Assembly: GCF_947367125.1 (NCBI RefSeq)
Contig: NZ_CANBCQ010000006.1
Span: forward strand, 1-64,000
Reading direction: 5' to 3'
DNA: 64,000 nt
Origin: an uncultured Lactobacillus sp.
GTDB taxonomy: Bacteria; Bacillota; Bacilli; Lactobacillales; Lactobacillaceae
Shown piece after piece: positions 24,638 to 33,810 of the stretch. Position numbers and translations under genes: made by a program. The notes beneath the pieces were generated by a model that did not search any database, was not told where the DNA came from, and was given only the letters and a program-made list of their open reading frames with translations. How positions within the stretch are numbered: position 1 is the first letter of the stretch; each line of letters opens with the position of its first letter.

Positions 24638-25930
24638 ATGCCAGAATACTATATAAAAACCAAATCCTATGAGCTGTTTCCCAACAAACAGATGAAGGCT
24701 GTTTTCGATCGCAATTGCGATTATCGGAGATTCTGCTGGAATGAAGCCTTGGCTTTGTGGAATGACGAATACGATATTAGGCAGCTGATGCTTGATAAAG
24801 AGATCAAAGCTGAACTGCGAAAGCCCAAGAGTCAACGCAAATTTACTGCCGAACAAGAAGAAATGCTTGCCAGCTATCCTGCGCCTAATTGGAAAGCCAT
24901 CAGGAATAAACTAGTGGCAGAAAAAGAAGACTGGCAATTTAGCTATTCAGCCCATCTATTGCAGCTAGCCGTACAGGATTTGGGCAAAGCCTGGCAAAAT
25001 TTTTTCAATAAGGCTCAAAAAGATTGGGGCAAGCCTAAATTTAAATCTAAGCGGGCTCCCAAGCAAGGCTTCAAGAGCGACCAAGCTAGAATTGTTAATG
25101 GCAAGCTGGTTTTGGAAAAGCCTCAAGGGTTGAAAGCAAATTGGCAACCAATAAAATTGTCAGAAAAGCCTTTTGATTATCCTACAGGAACAATGTCTTT
25201 CTATCGAGTAAGGGATAGGTATTATGTGGCAATTCCATATAAGATCCCCAAAGATAGGTTCGAAATCAAAAAGAAAACAGGCAAAGCGACCGGGGTAGAT
25301 ATAAACGTAGGCCATTTCAATTATGAAGATGGTCAGCTTTTGATTATTTCTAAGTCTTTGACCAAAACATACAGCAAAATAAAGCATTATCAAAAGCAGC
25401 TGGCAAAGAAGCGAACAGTCAACGGTAGAATTAAAGGTGCGCAAAGCAAGAAATACTTGAAGACGAGAATCAAGCTTCAGGCATCCTATCAGCGTGCCCA
25501 AAACATTCAAACGGATTTAATGCATAAATTTACTACTGAACTGGTAAACAATTACGATCAAATAGCGATTGAAGATCTGGGAGTCAAAGGCATGCTTATG
25601 AGCCATGTGGCTTCAAAAGGCATGCATCGAAGCATGTTTGGCTTGTTTAGAAAGCTTTTAACATATAAATGCGAATGGTATGGTAAAGAACTGATTATTG
25701 CCAACAAGCTATATCCATCAACGCAAAGATGCGCAGCATGCGGCTTGGTCAAAAAAGGCGATGAAAAGATCACGCTGCAGGGCAATAAAAAGCATGGCAC
25801 CAAGCATAACGAGTTTGTCTGTTATAATCCTAGCTGTCCTAATTACAATAAAAAGGTTGATCGCGACGAAAATGCCATGGCCAACCTAACGCTGCTAGTA
25901 AAGCATCCAGAGTTAAATCGAGCCTTATAA
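24638..25930 (+). CDS. tnpB: TnpB RNA-guided endonuclease of the IS607 element
   Basis: RuvC nuclease of 430 aa, the family ancestral to Cas12. RuvC-I has Asp in KATGVDINVGHF (about residue 221), RuvC-II has Glu in QIAIEDLGVKGM (about 312), and RuvC-III has DRDENAMANL (about 408-415). A four-Cys zinc ribbon (CAACG ... CYNPSCP) lies between them. All catalytic residues are present. An in-frame GTG at 24629 falls in the ribosome binding site; ATG 24638 stands 7 bp after AGGAGGT and is preferred. TnpB proteins use an RNA from the element's right end to cut the empty donor site, which helps retain the element. Confidence 0.92.
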   Translation: MPEYYIKTKSYELFPNKQMKAVFDRNCDYRRFCWNEALALWNDEYDIRQLMLDKEIKAELRKPKSQRKFTAEQEEMLASYPAPNWKAIRNKLVAEKEDWQFSYSAHLLQLAVQDLGKAWQNFFNKAQKDWGKPKFKSKRAPKQGFKSDQARIVNGKLVLEKPQGLKANWQPIKLSEKPFDYPTGTMSFYRVRDRYYVAIPYKIPKDRFEIKKKTGKATGVDINVGHFNYEDGQLLIISKSLTKTYSKIKHYQKQLAKKRTVNGRIKGAQSKKYLKTRIKLQASYQRAQNIQTDLMHKFTTELVNNYDQIAIEDLGVKGMLMSHVASKGMHRSMFGLFRKLLTYKCEWYGKELIIANKLYPSTQRCAACGLVKKGDEKITLQGNKKHGTKHNEFVCYNPSCPNYNKKVDRDENAMANLTLLVKHPELNRAL

Positions 25931-26111
25931 GATAATTGCGGGCGAGGCTACGTCCGAAAAGATGCCAAAAGAGCTAGTCAATGCGATTACTTCTAAATTG
26001 AAATATCGGAATACTAGCGTAGACGTTGGTAAGAGAAATGGAAGGCACAAATAGTCCAAAATGTATGAAAATAGAACATAGTCATACAGTTGCTTACATT
26101 TTTCATAGCAG
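25931..26111 (+). other. Region after tnpB: right end of IS607 and flank
   Basis: Just after the tnpB stop lies a small hairpin (GGGCG/CGTCC around 25942-25957), a candidate end of the guide RNA scaffold. From about 25940 a frame reads GEATSEKMPKELVNAITSKL then KYRNTSVDVGKRNGRHK and stops at 26053. It looks like the tail of a coding sequence and may be a gene cut by the insertion. I do not recognise it. Confidence 0.3.
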
Positions 26112-26366
26112 TTGAAAGCACAATTAGTAAAAGTAAAGCAAAAAGTTGCAGATGATAGTGCAGCAGTAGCGTTAATCAATCACGCTCTAAGCAATTTGGA
26201 GCAAGGCGTTAACCTTGATAAAGTAATCTTTGATTTGAAACGTGATTTGAATAATTATTCATTGTCACATAATTTCAAGCTGCCTCAACCATTAACTGAA
26301 TTACAGCTAAAGTTAAACGAAAATTCCAATAAATGGCGGGATGCAGGTCTAACAGGTTCAATTTAA
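26112..26366 (+). CDS. Small helical protein, possibly bacteriocin-immunity-like
   Basis: 84 residues from TTG 26112: MKAQLVKVKQKVADDSAAVA and then LINHALSNLEQGVNLDKVIF, ending SNKWRDAGLTGSI. It appears all-helical, and the closing part (KLNENSNKWRDAG) resembles the C-terminal segment of small four-helix immunity proteins of lactobacilli. That match is from memory and weak. There is no clear ribosome binding site and a stop stands two codons upstream of the TTG, so the gene may have lost its 5' end. No bacteriocin precursor is seen nearby. Confidence 0.4.
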   Translation: MKAQLVKVKQKVADDSAAVALINHALSNLEQGVNLDKVIFDLKRDLNNYSLSHNFKLPQPLTELQLKLNENSNKWRDAGLTGSI

Positions 26367-26387
26367 ATAAAAATAAGTATCATCAAC

Positions 26388-26431
26388 AAAAAAATCGATA
26401 TCAAATCTTACGAAATGATATCGATTTTTTA
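26388..26431. terminator. Terminator shared by the immunity-like ORF and pepF
   Basis: 12-bp stem AAATCGATATCA / TGATATCGATTT with a 13-nt loop, A-rich before and T-rich after; works in both directions between convergent genes. Confidence 0.85.
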
Positions 26432-26446
26432 TATTAGCGTGATAAT

Positions 26447-28243
26447 TTACTTCTCAATCAAGCTTTCAAATTCATTCAACCGCTTTTCAAAAGTCTTGAA
26501 TGCATCTTCCAAGTAATCAGGCTTAGTCATATCAACGCCGGCGCGTTTCATGATTTCGGTTGGATAATCACTTGAACCAGCCTTCAAGAAGCTAAGGTAG
26601 GCATCCCTGTCAGCTTGACTGCCGTGCACCACCTTATTTGCCAAAGCCGTTGCAGCGGCAAAACCAGTCGCATATTGGTAAACGTAGAAGTTGTAGTAGA
26701 AGTGCGGAATTCGTGACCATTCTAAGGCAATGTCGCCGCCTGGCTCAACACTATCGCCGTAGTAGTGCTGGTTAATTTGACCATAGACATCATCTAAAAT
26801 ATCGGCAGTCAATGGTTCACCTTTAGCGTCTGCTTCATGGATAAATTGTTCAAAGACTGCAAATTGCGTTTGTCTAAACAAAGTTCCCTTGAATGAGTCG
26901 AGGTAGTAGTTCAAGATGAACGCACGTGTCTTGGGATCAGTAATGTGGTCTAAGAAGTATTCCGTCAAAATATTTTCGTTAGTAGTTGAAGCAATTTCGG
27001 CCACGAAGATTGGGTAGTCGCCATAAACGTAAGGCTGGGTATTACGGGTGTACCAAGAGTGCACGGAGTGACCATTTTCGTGAACCAAGGTATAAAGTGA
27101 GTCAATATTATCTTCCCAGTTGAGCAGTTCATATGGGTCAGTATCATAAGCACCACCAGAATAAGCCCCAGTTACCTTATTTTTTGATTCAACCGGATCG
27201 ATTACGCGGTTATTGAAGATGTAGTCAACATGCTTTAAGTAGTCTTCGCCCAATGGCTTCAATGCTTTTTTAGCAACTTCCTTCGCTTCTTCAAAGTCAT
27301 AAGAAAGAGAAGGCTTCCCAGTTAGCGGCACATACATGTCCCACATTTGTAGATCTTTTAGGCTCAAGATCTTCTTACGCAAAGCAACATAACGGTGGAG
27401 CAGGTCAAGGTGAGAATCAACCTCCTTGATTAAAGTATCGTAAACCGCTTCAGGTACGCCATTTGCAGCTAAGGCAGCTTGGCGAGCAGAGTTATATTTG
27501 TGTGCTTTAGCGTTATAGTTGTGCTTTTTCACAACGCCGGACAAGGTTGAAGCTAGCGAATTTTGAAATTGACCGTATGTGGCATAGAGCGTATCAAAGG
27601 CACCTTTTCTGACGTCACGGTTTTGTGATTGAATTAATAATGAGTACAAACCGTCGGACAATTGTTCCATATTGCCATCGTCATCTTGGACGTAGCCGTA
27701 TTCCATGTCGGAATTAGTCAAAACGTTAAAAGTATTTTCGGAAACGCCCAAAGCATCCCCAGCGTCAGCGATTAATTTTTCTTGTTCAGCTGGCAGGGTG
27801 TGAGGGCGCTTATTAGTAATCATTTCCAAGTAGTGAGCGTAATTCTTTAGTCTTGGTTCAGCTTGCTTAAATTCAGCTAGCTTGTCACTAGGGATGCTCA
27901 AGATTTCTGGGTTAATAAAACTAGTAGCGGCTTCGAATTGGTTAGCTAAGCTTTGTACTCGGCTGACGTAGCCTAGATAATGTGAATTAGCCGTATCAAC
28001 ATCACTGGACATGGTGGCATAAACATAAATATTTTCCACCTCGCGCTTAACGGCCAAAATCTTGATTAAACCTTCGTACAAATCCTTGCCAGATTTTACT
28101 AATGTGCTTTTTAATTCACCGAGTTGATCGACTTTTTCTTGGGCAGCTGCATAGGCCTGTTCCCAGTCTTCATCATTTTTAAAAATTCGGGTCAAATCCC
28201 ACTTAAGTTCTTCTGGGACTTCATTTCTGTTTGGTATCGCCAT
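26447..28243 (-). CDS. pepF: Oligoendopeptidase F
   Basis: Cytoplasmic zinc metallopeptidase of the M3B family, 598 aa, full length. The catalytic motif HENGH (His388, Glu389, His392) sits in LYTLVHENGHSVHSWYTR, and a downstream Glu in FVAEIASTTNENIL is the third zinc ligand. It degrades medium oligopeptides (about 7-17 residues) brought in by the Opp system in lactic acid bacteria. The start has the site GGAGGAAAATT. It is monocistronic. Confidence 0.95.
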   Translation of the reverse strand: MAIPNRNEVPEELKWDLTRIFKNDEDWEQAYAAAQEKVDQLGELKSTLVKSGKDLYEGLIKILAVKREVENIYVYATMSSDVDTANSHYLGYVSRVQSLANQFEAATSFINPEILSIPSDKLAEFKQAEPRLKNYAHYLEMITNKRPHTLPAEQEKLIADAGDALGVSENTFNVLTNSDMEYGYVQDDDGNMEQLSDGLYSLLIQSQNRDVRKGAFDTLYATYGQFQNSLASTLSGVVKKHNYNAKAHKYNSARQAALAANGVPEAVYDTLIKEVDSHLDLLHRYVALRKKILSLKDLQMWDMYVPLTGKPSLSYDFEEAKEVAKKALKPLGEDYLKHVDYIFNNRVIDPVESKNKVTGAYSGGAYDTDPYELLNWEDNIDSLYTLVHENGHSVHSWYTRNTQPYVYGDYPIFVAEIASTTNENILTEYFLDHITDPKTRAFILNYYLDSFKGTLFRQTQFAVFEQFIHEADAKGEPLTADILDDVYGQINQHYYGDSVEPGGDIALEWSRIPHFYYNFYVYQYATGFAAATALANKVVHGSQADRDAYLSFLKAGSSDYPTEIMKRAGVDMTKPDYLEDAFKTFEKRLNEFESLIEK

Positions 28244-28409
28244 AATTTTCCTCCATAATTATTTCAATTTGTATACATCTTAGCTTGTTATGCTATCTTT
28301 CGCAAAAAATAAGTTATTATTAATTATCGGTATTTTTATTTTATCTATAGACGAAAAGTGATACAAATAAACTAACTTGTATTAATTTCGAAGGGAAAAG
28401 ATCAAAAGA

Positions 28410-29642
28410 ATGGACCAAAATCCAAAACGAAGAGAAGATTATCGTGCTCGTCGTTCATCGCTTAATCTTCACCGTAATCGTGCATTTGCGGTAGATGCGT
28501 CAGCGTTAAAACCAGGGAATTTCTTGGCTCGACTAGTTGGCGTGGTAGCCTTGTTGGCTGTGTGCTTCGGCGTAGCCTGGACAGCGCATATGTATTTTAC
28601 TGTTCACAGCGTGATTGATGGCAAAAACGGCGGCAATACTGCTACTTCAGCTAAAATTGCTAATCGACAGCCAATTTCAATTTTAGTATTGGGAGTTGAC
28701 CAAGGAATTGAAGGCCGGCATGATCGGGGAAATTCGGATACCATGATTTTAGCAACGGCTAATCCGCAAAAGAACTCGGCAACGATGACCTCAATTCCAC
28801 GTGATACTTTAGCAGATATTAAGGGCGATCCAGGCGACAAATACTTTATGTTCCGGGTGAACTCTGCTTATGAAATTGGCGGACACGAATCAAGTATGAA
28901 GACGGTCTCGTCCATGCTTAATGTGCCAATCAACTATTATCTTGAAGTTAATATGAAGGCATTGAAGAGCTTAGTTAATGCAGTTGGCGGTGTTGACGTG
29001 AATGTGCCGTTTGACTTTTCATATGACTGGTGTGATTTCCACAAGGGAAAACAGCACCTGAATGGCCGCCATGCCGTAGCTTATGTGCGGATGAGAAAAG
29101 AAGATCCGCGTGGTGACTATGGTCGTCAGATGCGCCAGCGTCAAGTAATTGAGGCAATTGCCCACAAGGCCATGTCAGTTAATACCATCAGTAATTACCG
29201 CCAGCTAGTTGATGTCTTTAATAAGTATGTGAAAACTAATTTGACCTTCAACGATATGTTAAGCTTGGCGTTGAATTATCGTGGCTGTATGAAAAATATG
29301 AAGAGCAGCTATATTCAAGGTCATGATGCCTGGATTGACGGTTCTTCGATTCAAGTTGCTTCAACTAAGGAATTGCAAAAGACTTCTGATCGTGTGCGCA
29401 AGAACTTGAACTTGCCAACGCAAACGTTGAACAATGAAGAAACGCGGCAAAATGAATTAAATGATCAAAATAACCACATTAAGTGGGACGATCCGCAAGC
29501 CTTTACGAATTATCAAATTTATGATCAAAATCAGGATAAGCCAGCCGGCGGTTCTAATTCTGGCTATGGTGAAGGAACAGGAACGGGCAGTTCGTCTAGT
29601 TCAAGTTCATCATCAAGCAGTGGTTGGCATTTTCACTGGTAA
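28410..29642 (+). CDS. LytR-CpsA-Psr family protein with Ser-rich tail
   Basis: Membrane-anchored LCP protein of 410 aa; family members transfer undecaprenyl-linked polymers (teichoic acid, polysaccharide) to peptidoglycan. A basic cytoplasmic N-terminus and one TM helix (about 38-60) precede the LCP domain (about 85-260) with the conserved ILVLGVDQ, SIPRDTLADI and DYGRQMRQRQVIEAI blocks; these Arg/Asp residues bind pyrophosphate. After about residue 300 the sequence becomes polar, and the end is a run of Ser followed by GWHFHW, a low-complexity tail not needed for catalysis. A second LCP gene starts the EPS cluster at 47414. Confidence 0.9.
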   Translation: MDQNPKRREDYRARRSSLNLHRNRAFAVDASALKPGNFLARLVGVVALLAVCFGVAWTAHMYFTVHSVIDGKNGGNTATSAKIANRQPISILVLGVDQGIEGRHDRGNSDTMILATANPQKNSATMTSIPRDTLADIKGDPGDKYFMFRVNSAYEIGGHESSMKTVSSMLNVPINYYLEVNMKALKSLVNAVGGVDVNVPFDFSYDWCDFHKGKQHLNGRHAVAYVRMRKEDPRGDYGRQMRQRQVIEAIAHKAMSVNTISNYRQLVDVFNKYVKTNLTFNDMLSLALNYRGCMKNMKSSYIQGHDAWIDGSSIQVASTKELQKTSDRVRKNLNLPTQTLNNEETRQNELNDQNNHIKWDDPQAFTNYQIYDQNQDKPAGGSNSGYGEGTGTGSSSSSSSSSSSGWHFHW

Positions 29643-29646
29643 ATAG

Positions 29647-29675
29647 AAAAAGTATCCGACAAGGATACTTTTTTT
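29647..29675 (+). terminator. Terminator after the LCP gene
   Basis: Stem AAAAAGTATCC / GGATACTTTTT with 5-nt loop and T7. Confidence 0.85.
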
Positions 29676-29707
29676 CTGCGGTAAAATAAGCTTAAGAGGT
29701 GAGAAGG

Positions 29708-30397
29708 ATGATTGGAACAATTGTAAATACATTGGCTTTATTAGTAGGAACTAGTATTGGCTGTTTTTTGAAAAAAGGCATCAACAAACGATTTGAAGAT
29801 GTGCTCTTTATTGCGATGGGGTTGGCAGCTCTAGGAATTGGCTGGGAAAATGTCACTAATAATATGCCCAAGAGTCATTATCCGGTTTTATTTATTGTCA
29901 GCTTAGCCCTTGGTGGTTTATGCGGCACGGCTTGGGATATTTCTGGTCATTTTGATCGCTTAGTAGAAAAGACAGGCAAATCAAACTTAGGCAAAGGTCT
30001 GGCCACCGAAATTTTGCTTTGTTGTATTGGTGCCTTGTCAATTGTGGGACCAGTAATTGCCGCAGTTAAGGGTGACTATACGATGTTGTTTACTAATGCA
30101 ACGTTGGATTTTGTGACCTCGATGGTTTTTGGCGCAAGCTTTGGCTGGGGGATGCTCGTTGTTGCTCCAGTGCTATTTTGCTGGCAGGGTAGTATTTACT
30201 TGGTTGCTAAATTTCTGTCGGCTAGCTTTTTCACGGGTCCACTGGTAACCGAGATTTCCATTGTTGGTGGCTTTTTGATTGCCTGCTCTGGCTTGGCCTT
30301 ATTAAAAATTCGTGATGTCAAAACGCTAAATTTTTTACCATCACTGCTAGTTCCAATTATCTTTTTCGTTATTAAAGATTTGACGAGTTGGTTTTAA
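29708..30397 (+). CDS. DUF554 family membrane protein
   Basis: About 229 aa, hydrophobic, six or more membrane stretches. The start MIGTIVNTLALLVGTSIGCF is the family signature; ATG 29708 follows GAGGTGAGAAGG, while the upstream in-frame GTG at 29699 lies inside that site. A PxxGA-like block (CCIGALSIVGPVIAAVKGDY) is conserved in DUF554. The function of the family is not established. The stop overlaps the end of the convergent GNAT gene by 4 bp. Confidence 0.85.
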   Translation: MIGTIVNTLALLVGTSIGCFLKKGINKRFEDVLFIAMGLAALGIGWENVTNNMPKSHYPVLFIVSLALGGLCGTAWDISGHFDRLVEKTGKSNLGKGLATEILLCCIGALSIVGPVIAAVKGDYTMLFTNATLDFVTSMVFGASFGWGMLVVAPVLFCWQGSIYLVAKFLSASFFTGPLVTEISIVGGFLIACSGLALLKIRDVKTLNFLPSLLVPIIFFVIKDLTSWF

Positions 30398-30945
30398 CAG
30401 CGAATTAATCTGAAAATTTGCCCGTCATGATCATTAATCAACTTTGGCTCAATTCCCATTAATTTAAACCCGCAACGCTTGGCAATATTGCTACTTTTGT
30501 CATTGCTAACGGCAACCAGCAGATCAATATATTGCAAATTCAATTCACTAAAGGCATACTGGCATAACGTCGTTACACTCTTAGTAACAATGCCGCGACT
30601 TTGATATTTGCTAGCCAGCCAATAGCCGATTTCGGCTTTTTTATTGGGCACTAACTTATGCAAGTCGATCATGCCGCTAGGTTCGCCATTGACCAAAATG
30701 GTGAGCACGAGCATTGTCTGTTGGGACATGCGGGTTTGGATTTGCTTAATAAATTTTGCTTCATCACTAGCAGAATGCAAATGATTAGCCCAGGCTAACC
30801 ATTTGCCCAATTGTTTTCGATCGCGTTTAATCGCTTGATAAAGTGTCTCAGCTTGTTGAACTTGGGGCAAAACTAGTTCAATGTTTAAGTCCTGTTGTTG
30901 AAAATGAAGTGGGGAGAAATAGTACTTTTGCTTTTCTTTACTCAT
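30394..30945 (-). CDS. GNAT-family N-acetyltransferase (RimJ/RimL type)
   Basis: 183 aa, single GNAT domain. Recognisable blocks: GMIDLHKLVPNKKAEIGYWL, then SKYQSRGIVTKSVTTLCQYA (the acetyl-CoA loop Q/RxxGxxT) and SNIAKRCGFKLMG near the C-terminus. It resembles the RimL branch that acetylates protein N-termini, including ribosomal L7/L12 type substrates. The true substrate cannot be told. It lies convergent to the DUF554 gene. Confidence 0.85.
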   Translation of the reverse strand: MSKEKQKYYFSPLHFQQQDLNIELVLPQVQQAETLYQAIKRDRKQLGKWLAWANHLHSASDEAKFIKQIQTRMSQQTMLVLTILVNGEPSGMIDLHKLVPNKKAEIGYWLASKYQSRGIVTKSVTTLCQYAFSELNLQYIDLLVAVSNDKSSNIAKRCGFKLMGIEPKLINDHDGQIFRLIRC

Positions 30946-31090
30946 TTTTTCTTCTTTCTTCGTGCAATTTCATTTCTGCCAAGTATACTTAATTTATGTG
31001 AAAAATAATGAAAACGTCGTATCTTGCAAACTTTAACAATTTTTGCTAAGTTCGTAAAGTTACTAAGTCTCAATTAGGAAGGAAAAGATT

Positions 31091-31468
31091 ATGCAAAAGA
31101 AAGAAAAAGAATCAATATTTCCGGTTATTTACGGCATAATTTCAGCTATAATTTCTTTTATCGCCGTATTTTTTATTTGTTTGCACAGCTTTAGAATGAA
31201 TTTGCAGCTATCAATTATTCTAGCTGGTGTTTTTGCCATCTTTTTCTTCGGCTTGTCTTATTTCAGAGGACATGCTTCAGTCGAAATTAAGCGTATTGTT
31301 TATAAATATAAGCTGACTGATCAAGAATTGGCTAAAATTACCGGTATGAAGGCCAGTGATTTTCCGATTTATCACGACCACTTGCAATTAATTTTGCCTA
31401 AACGTTATTGGCCTCGTGTGCTTGATGCGCTCCAAAATTATGAAAAAGAACACGAATCAGCTGAATAA
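31091..31468 (+). CDS. Hypothetical membrane protein with two TM helices
   Basis: 125 aa. Two membrane segments (about 11-33 and 38-57) with a short loop, then a basic cytoplasmic tail. The tail contains LTDQELAKITGMKASDFPIY, which looks like a small helix-turn-helix or UBA-like helical piece, and PKRYWPRVLDALQNYEKEHE. It lies 17 bp before the ABC-F gene and probably shares its mRNA. I do not recognise the family. Confidence 0.7.
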   Translation: MQKKEKESIFPVIYGIISAIISFIAVFFICLHSFRMNLQLSIILAGVFAIFFFGLSYFRGHASVEIKRIVYKYKLTDQELAKITGMKASDFPIYHDHLQLILPKRYWPRVLDALQNYEKEHESAE

Positions 31469-31485
31469 TAATTAAAGGATGGAAA

Positions 31486-33027
31486 ATGAGTTTATTAACT
31501 GTTAAAGATTTAAGTCAGAGTTTTATTGATAAAACTTTATATGAAGACGCTAACTTTGTGCTTAACAAGGAAGACCACATGGGCGTTACGGGTCAAAACG
31601 GTGTGGGCAAGTCAACTTTAATTAAAATTTTGACTGGTGAAATCTTACCTGATGATGGGCAAGTAACCTGGCAAAATAAGATTGATGTTGGTTATTTGGA
31701 TCAGTATGCCAAATTAGCGCCGGGCGTTACGATCCGCGGTTTTTTGCGCACAGCATTTGATCAGTTGTTTCAAAAAGAAAAAGAACTGAATGACCTTTAC
31801 ACCAAATACGCTGAAAATGGTGATGATGCCTTGCTGGAAAAGGCAGGCAAGGTGCAGACCTACTTAGAAGAAAATAATTTTTATGATATTGATACTGAGA
31901 TTGAACAAGTTGCTTCAGGTTTGGGTCTAGCTGATCTAGGCTATGACCACGATGTTTCTAAATTATCTGGTGGTCAACGTTCTAAGATTATTTTGGCTAA
32001 ACTGCTTTTGCAAAGTCCTGATGTCTTGGTCTTGGATGAACCGACTAACTATCTTGATGTTTCGCATATTGATTGGTTAGTTGACTATCTGAATAATTTT
32101 GATGGTGCTTTTATTGTTGTTAGTCATGATTATGACTTTTTGGATCGAATTACTAATTGTATTATCGATATTGATTTTGGCACCATTACGCGTTATACCG
32201 GTACTTTGAAGCAAGCTTTGCGGCAAAAAGCAGCTAACCGAGAGACCTACTTGAAGGCATACGCTAATCAACAACGCAAGATTGCCAAGACTGAGGCCTA
32301 TATTCGTAAGAATAAGGCTGGTACACGGGCCAAAAGTGCTAAATCACGGGAAAAGCAATTAGCGCGGATGGACGTTTTGACGCCGCCAAAGAATAACCGC
32401 AAAGCCCGGTTTGAATTCCCATATGTCGCAACAGCTTCGAATTTATTATTGCAAACGCAGGATTTAGTAATTGGCTACGGCCATGCTTTGGTCAAATCAG
32501 CCTTCAATTTCTCAGTTGGTGGCGACGAGAAAGTTGCCATTACTGGTTTTAACGGAATTGGTAAAACGACTTTGCTTAAGACTTTGCTTGGACAATTAAA
32601 GCCGATTTATGGCTCATATGAATTGTCAGTTACCGCTAAGTTGGCTTACTTCAAGCAGGATTTAACTTGGCCTAACAGCAATATGACGCCGCTGCAATAT
32701 TTGCAAGAAGAGTTTGAACGCAAGAAGCCTAAGGAATTGCGCCAAGCTTTGGCCCGGATGGGTTTGACGGCGCAACAAGCAATGAGTCCGCTTAAGGAAC
32801 TTTCTGGTGGGGAACAGGAAAAGGTAAAATTAGCCAAGATGCAATTTGAACCAGCTAACTTGCTTTTCCTTGATGAACCGACTAACCACTTGGATAACGA
32901 TACCAAGGATGCTTTGCGCAAAGCGATCGTTAATTTCCCAGGTGGAGTAATTATTGTAAGCCACGAACGTGACTTCTTCCGTGGCGATTGGGTTGATAAA
33001 ACTATTGATATTGAAACGATGAACTGA
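31486..33027 (+). CDS. ABC-F family ATPase
   Basis: Soluble twin-ATPase of 513 aa without membrane domain. NBD1: Walker A TGQNGVGKST, signature KLSGGQRSKI, Walker B VLVLDEPTNYLD. NBD2: TGFNGIGKTT, ELSGGEQEKV, LLFLDEPTNHLD. The linker between them (about 235-300) is rich in Lys/Arg and helical, as in the tRNA-contacting P-site motif region of ABC-F proteins. Members act on the ribosome as translation factors or antibiotic-resistance proteins; this one cannot be placed in a resistance subfamily by eye. It ends 10 bp before thrE. Confidence 0.9.
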   Translation: MSLLTVKDLSQSFIDKTLYEDANFVLNKEDHMGVTGQNGVGKSTLIKILTGEILPDDGQVTWQNKIDVGYLDQYAKLAPGVTIRGFLRTAFDQLFQKEKELNDLYTKYAENGDDALLEKAGKVQTYLEENNFYDIDTEIEQVASGLGLADLGYDHDVSKLSGGQRSKIILAKLLLQSPDVLVLDEPTNYLDVSHIDWLVDYLNNFDGAFIVVSHDYDFLDRITNCIIDIDFGTITRYTGTLKQALRQKAANRETYLKAYANQQRKIAKTEAYIRKNKAGTRAKSAKSREKQLARMDVLTPPKNNRKARFEFPYVATASNLLLQTQDLVIGYGHALVKSAFNFSVGGDEKVAITGFNGIGKTTLLKTLLGQLKPIYGSYELSVTAKLAYFKQDLTWPNSNMTPLQYLQEEFERKKPKELRQALARMGLTAQQAMSPLKELSGGEQEKVKLAKMQFEPANLLFLDEPTNHLDNDTKDALRKAIVNFPGGVIIVSHERDFFRGDWVDKTIDIETMN

Positions 33028-33037
33028 GGCTAAAATT

Positions 33038-33808
33038 ATGGCTGAGAAGCGGGATGATCAATTTTATCAAGAAGTAATGGATATTTGTTTGACTGCCGGC
33101 CGCTTGATGATCGAAGGTGGTAGTGAAATGTATCGGGTTGAAGATACTATGTTGAGAATTGCGCGTAATGCTGGAATTGGAGACCCACGTGTTTTTGCGA
33201 CGCCTACTTGTATTTTTATGAGCTTAGATGGCGGCAGGTTGAGCCAAATGAAGCAAATTCGCGATCGGAATATTAATTTGGAATTGGTTGACCGGGTTAA
33301 CAATTTGTCCCGGCAGTTTGCGGTTAAAAAAATTACACTTTCGCAGTTGCGTCATAAGATTACTTTAGTTGCGCAAGCACCTGCTTTTCCAATGTGGCTA
33401 CAGATAGTCGGCGCCGCTGTTTTGTCGGCAACATTGATGGTTTTATTTATGGACAATTATGATTGGGTTGATTTTCCTGGCGCAGCGCTAGTAGGGGCAG
33501 TTGGCTTTTGGGCATATTGCGAGTTTAAAAAATATACTAAAGTTCGCTTTTTATCCGAATTAATTGCGGCGATGGTCATGGGGACTTTAGCTGTGGTACT
33601 TAATCATTTTAATTCACAAATGATTACGGATAATATTTTGATTGGGGCTTTGATGACTTTGGTTCCCGGATTAGCGATTACCAATGCCTTGCGAGATCTG
33701 TTTATGGGCGATTTATTATCAGGAATTGTCCGAATGTGTGAAGCTGTGTTGACTGCTCTGGCTTTGGGCGGCGGCGTGGCAATTGTGCTTAAATTCATGG
33801 GGGCGTAA
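33038..33808 (+). CDS. Threonine/serine exporter ThrE, N-terminal-type subunit
   Basis: 256 aa, DUF1212/ThrE_1 family. The cytoplasmic N-terminus contains the conserved AGRLMIEGGSEMYRVEDTML and TPTCIFMSL blocks. The C-terminal half has about five TM helices with the conserved LVPGLAITNALRDLFMGDLL motif. Works with the small ThrE_2 protein next door (3 bp between the genes), as split exporters do. The substrate assignment (Thr/Ser) is by homology to Corynebacterium ThrE; dicarboxylate export has been reported for related split proteins. Confidence 0.88.
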   Translation: MAEKRDDQFYQEVMDICLTAGRLMIEGGSEMYRVEDTMLRIARNAGIGDPRVFATPTCIFMSLDGGRLSQMKQIRDRNINLELVDRVNNLSRQFAVKKITLSQLRHKITLVAQAPAFPMWLQIVGAAVLSATLMVLFMDNYDWVDFPGAALVGAVGFWAYCEFKKYTKVRFLSELIAAMVMGTLAVVLNHFNSQMITDNILIGALMTLVPGLAITNALRDLFMGDLLSGIVRMCEAVLTALALGGGVAIVLKFMGA

Positions 33809-33810
33809 AA

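Larger units (their letters stand above)
23930..25960 (+). mobile_element. IS607-type element (borders approximate)
   Basis: A serine recombinase tnpA followed 30 bp later by tnpB is the diagnostic IS607 arrangement. These elements have no inverted repeats or target duplications, so the borders cannot be read exactly. The left end must lie between the XRE remnant (23878) and tnpA (23993); the right end lies shortly after tnpB, possibly around the small hairpin GGGCG/CGTCC near 25942-25957. Confidence 0.75.

Noticed and set aside
20021..26366. A complete bacteriocin locus
   Set aside because: CPBP and immunity-like ORFs exist, but there is no double-glycine precursor, ABC exporter or histidine kinase nearby.
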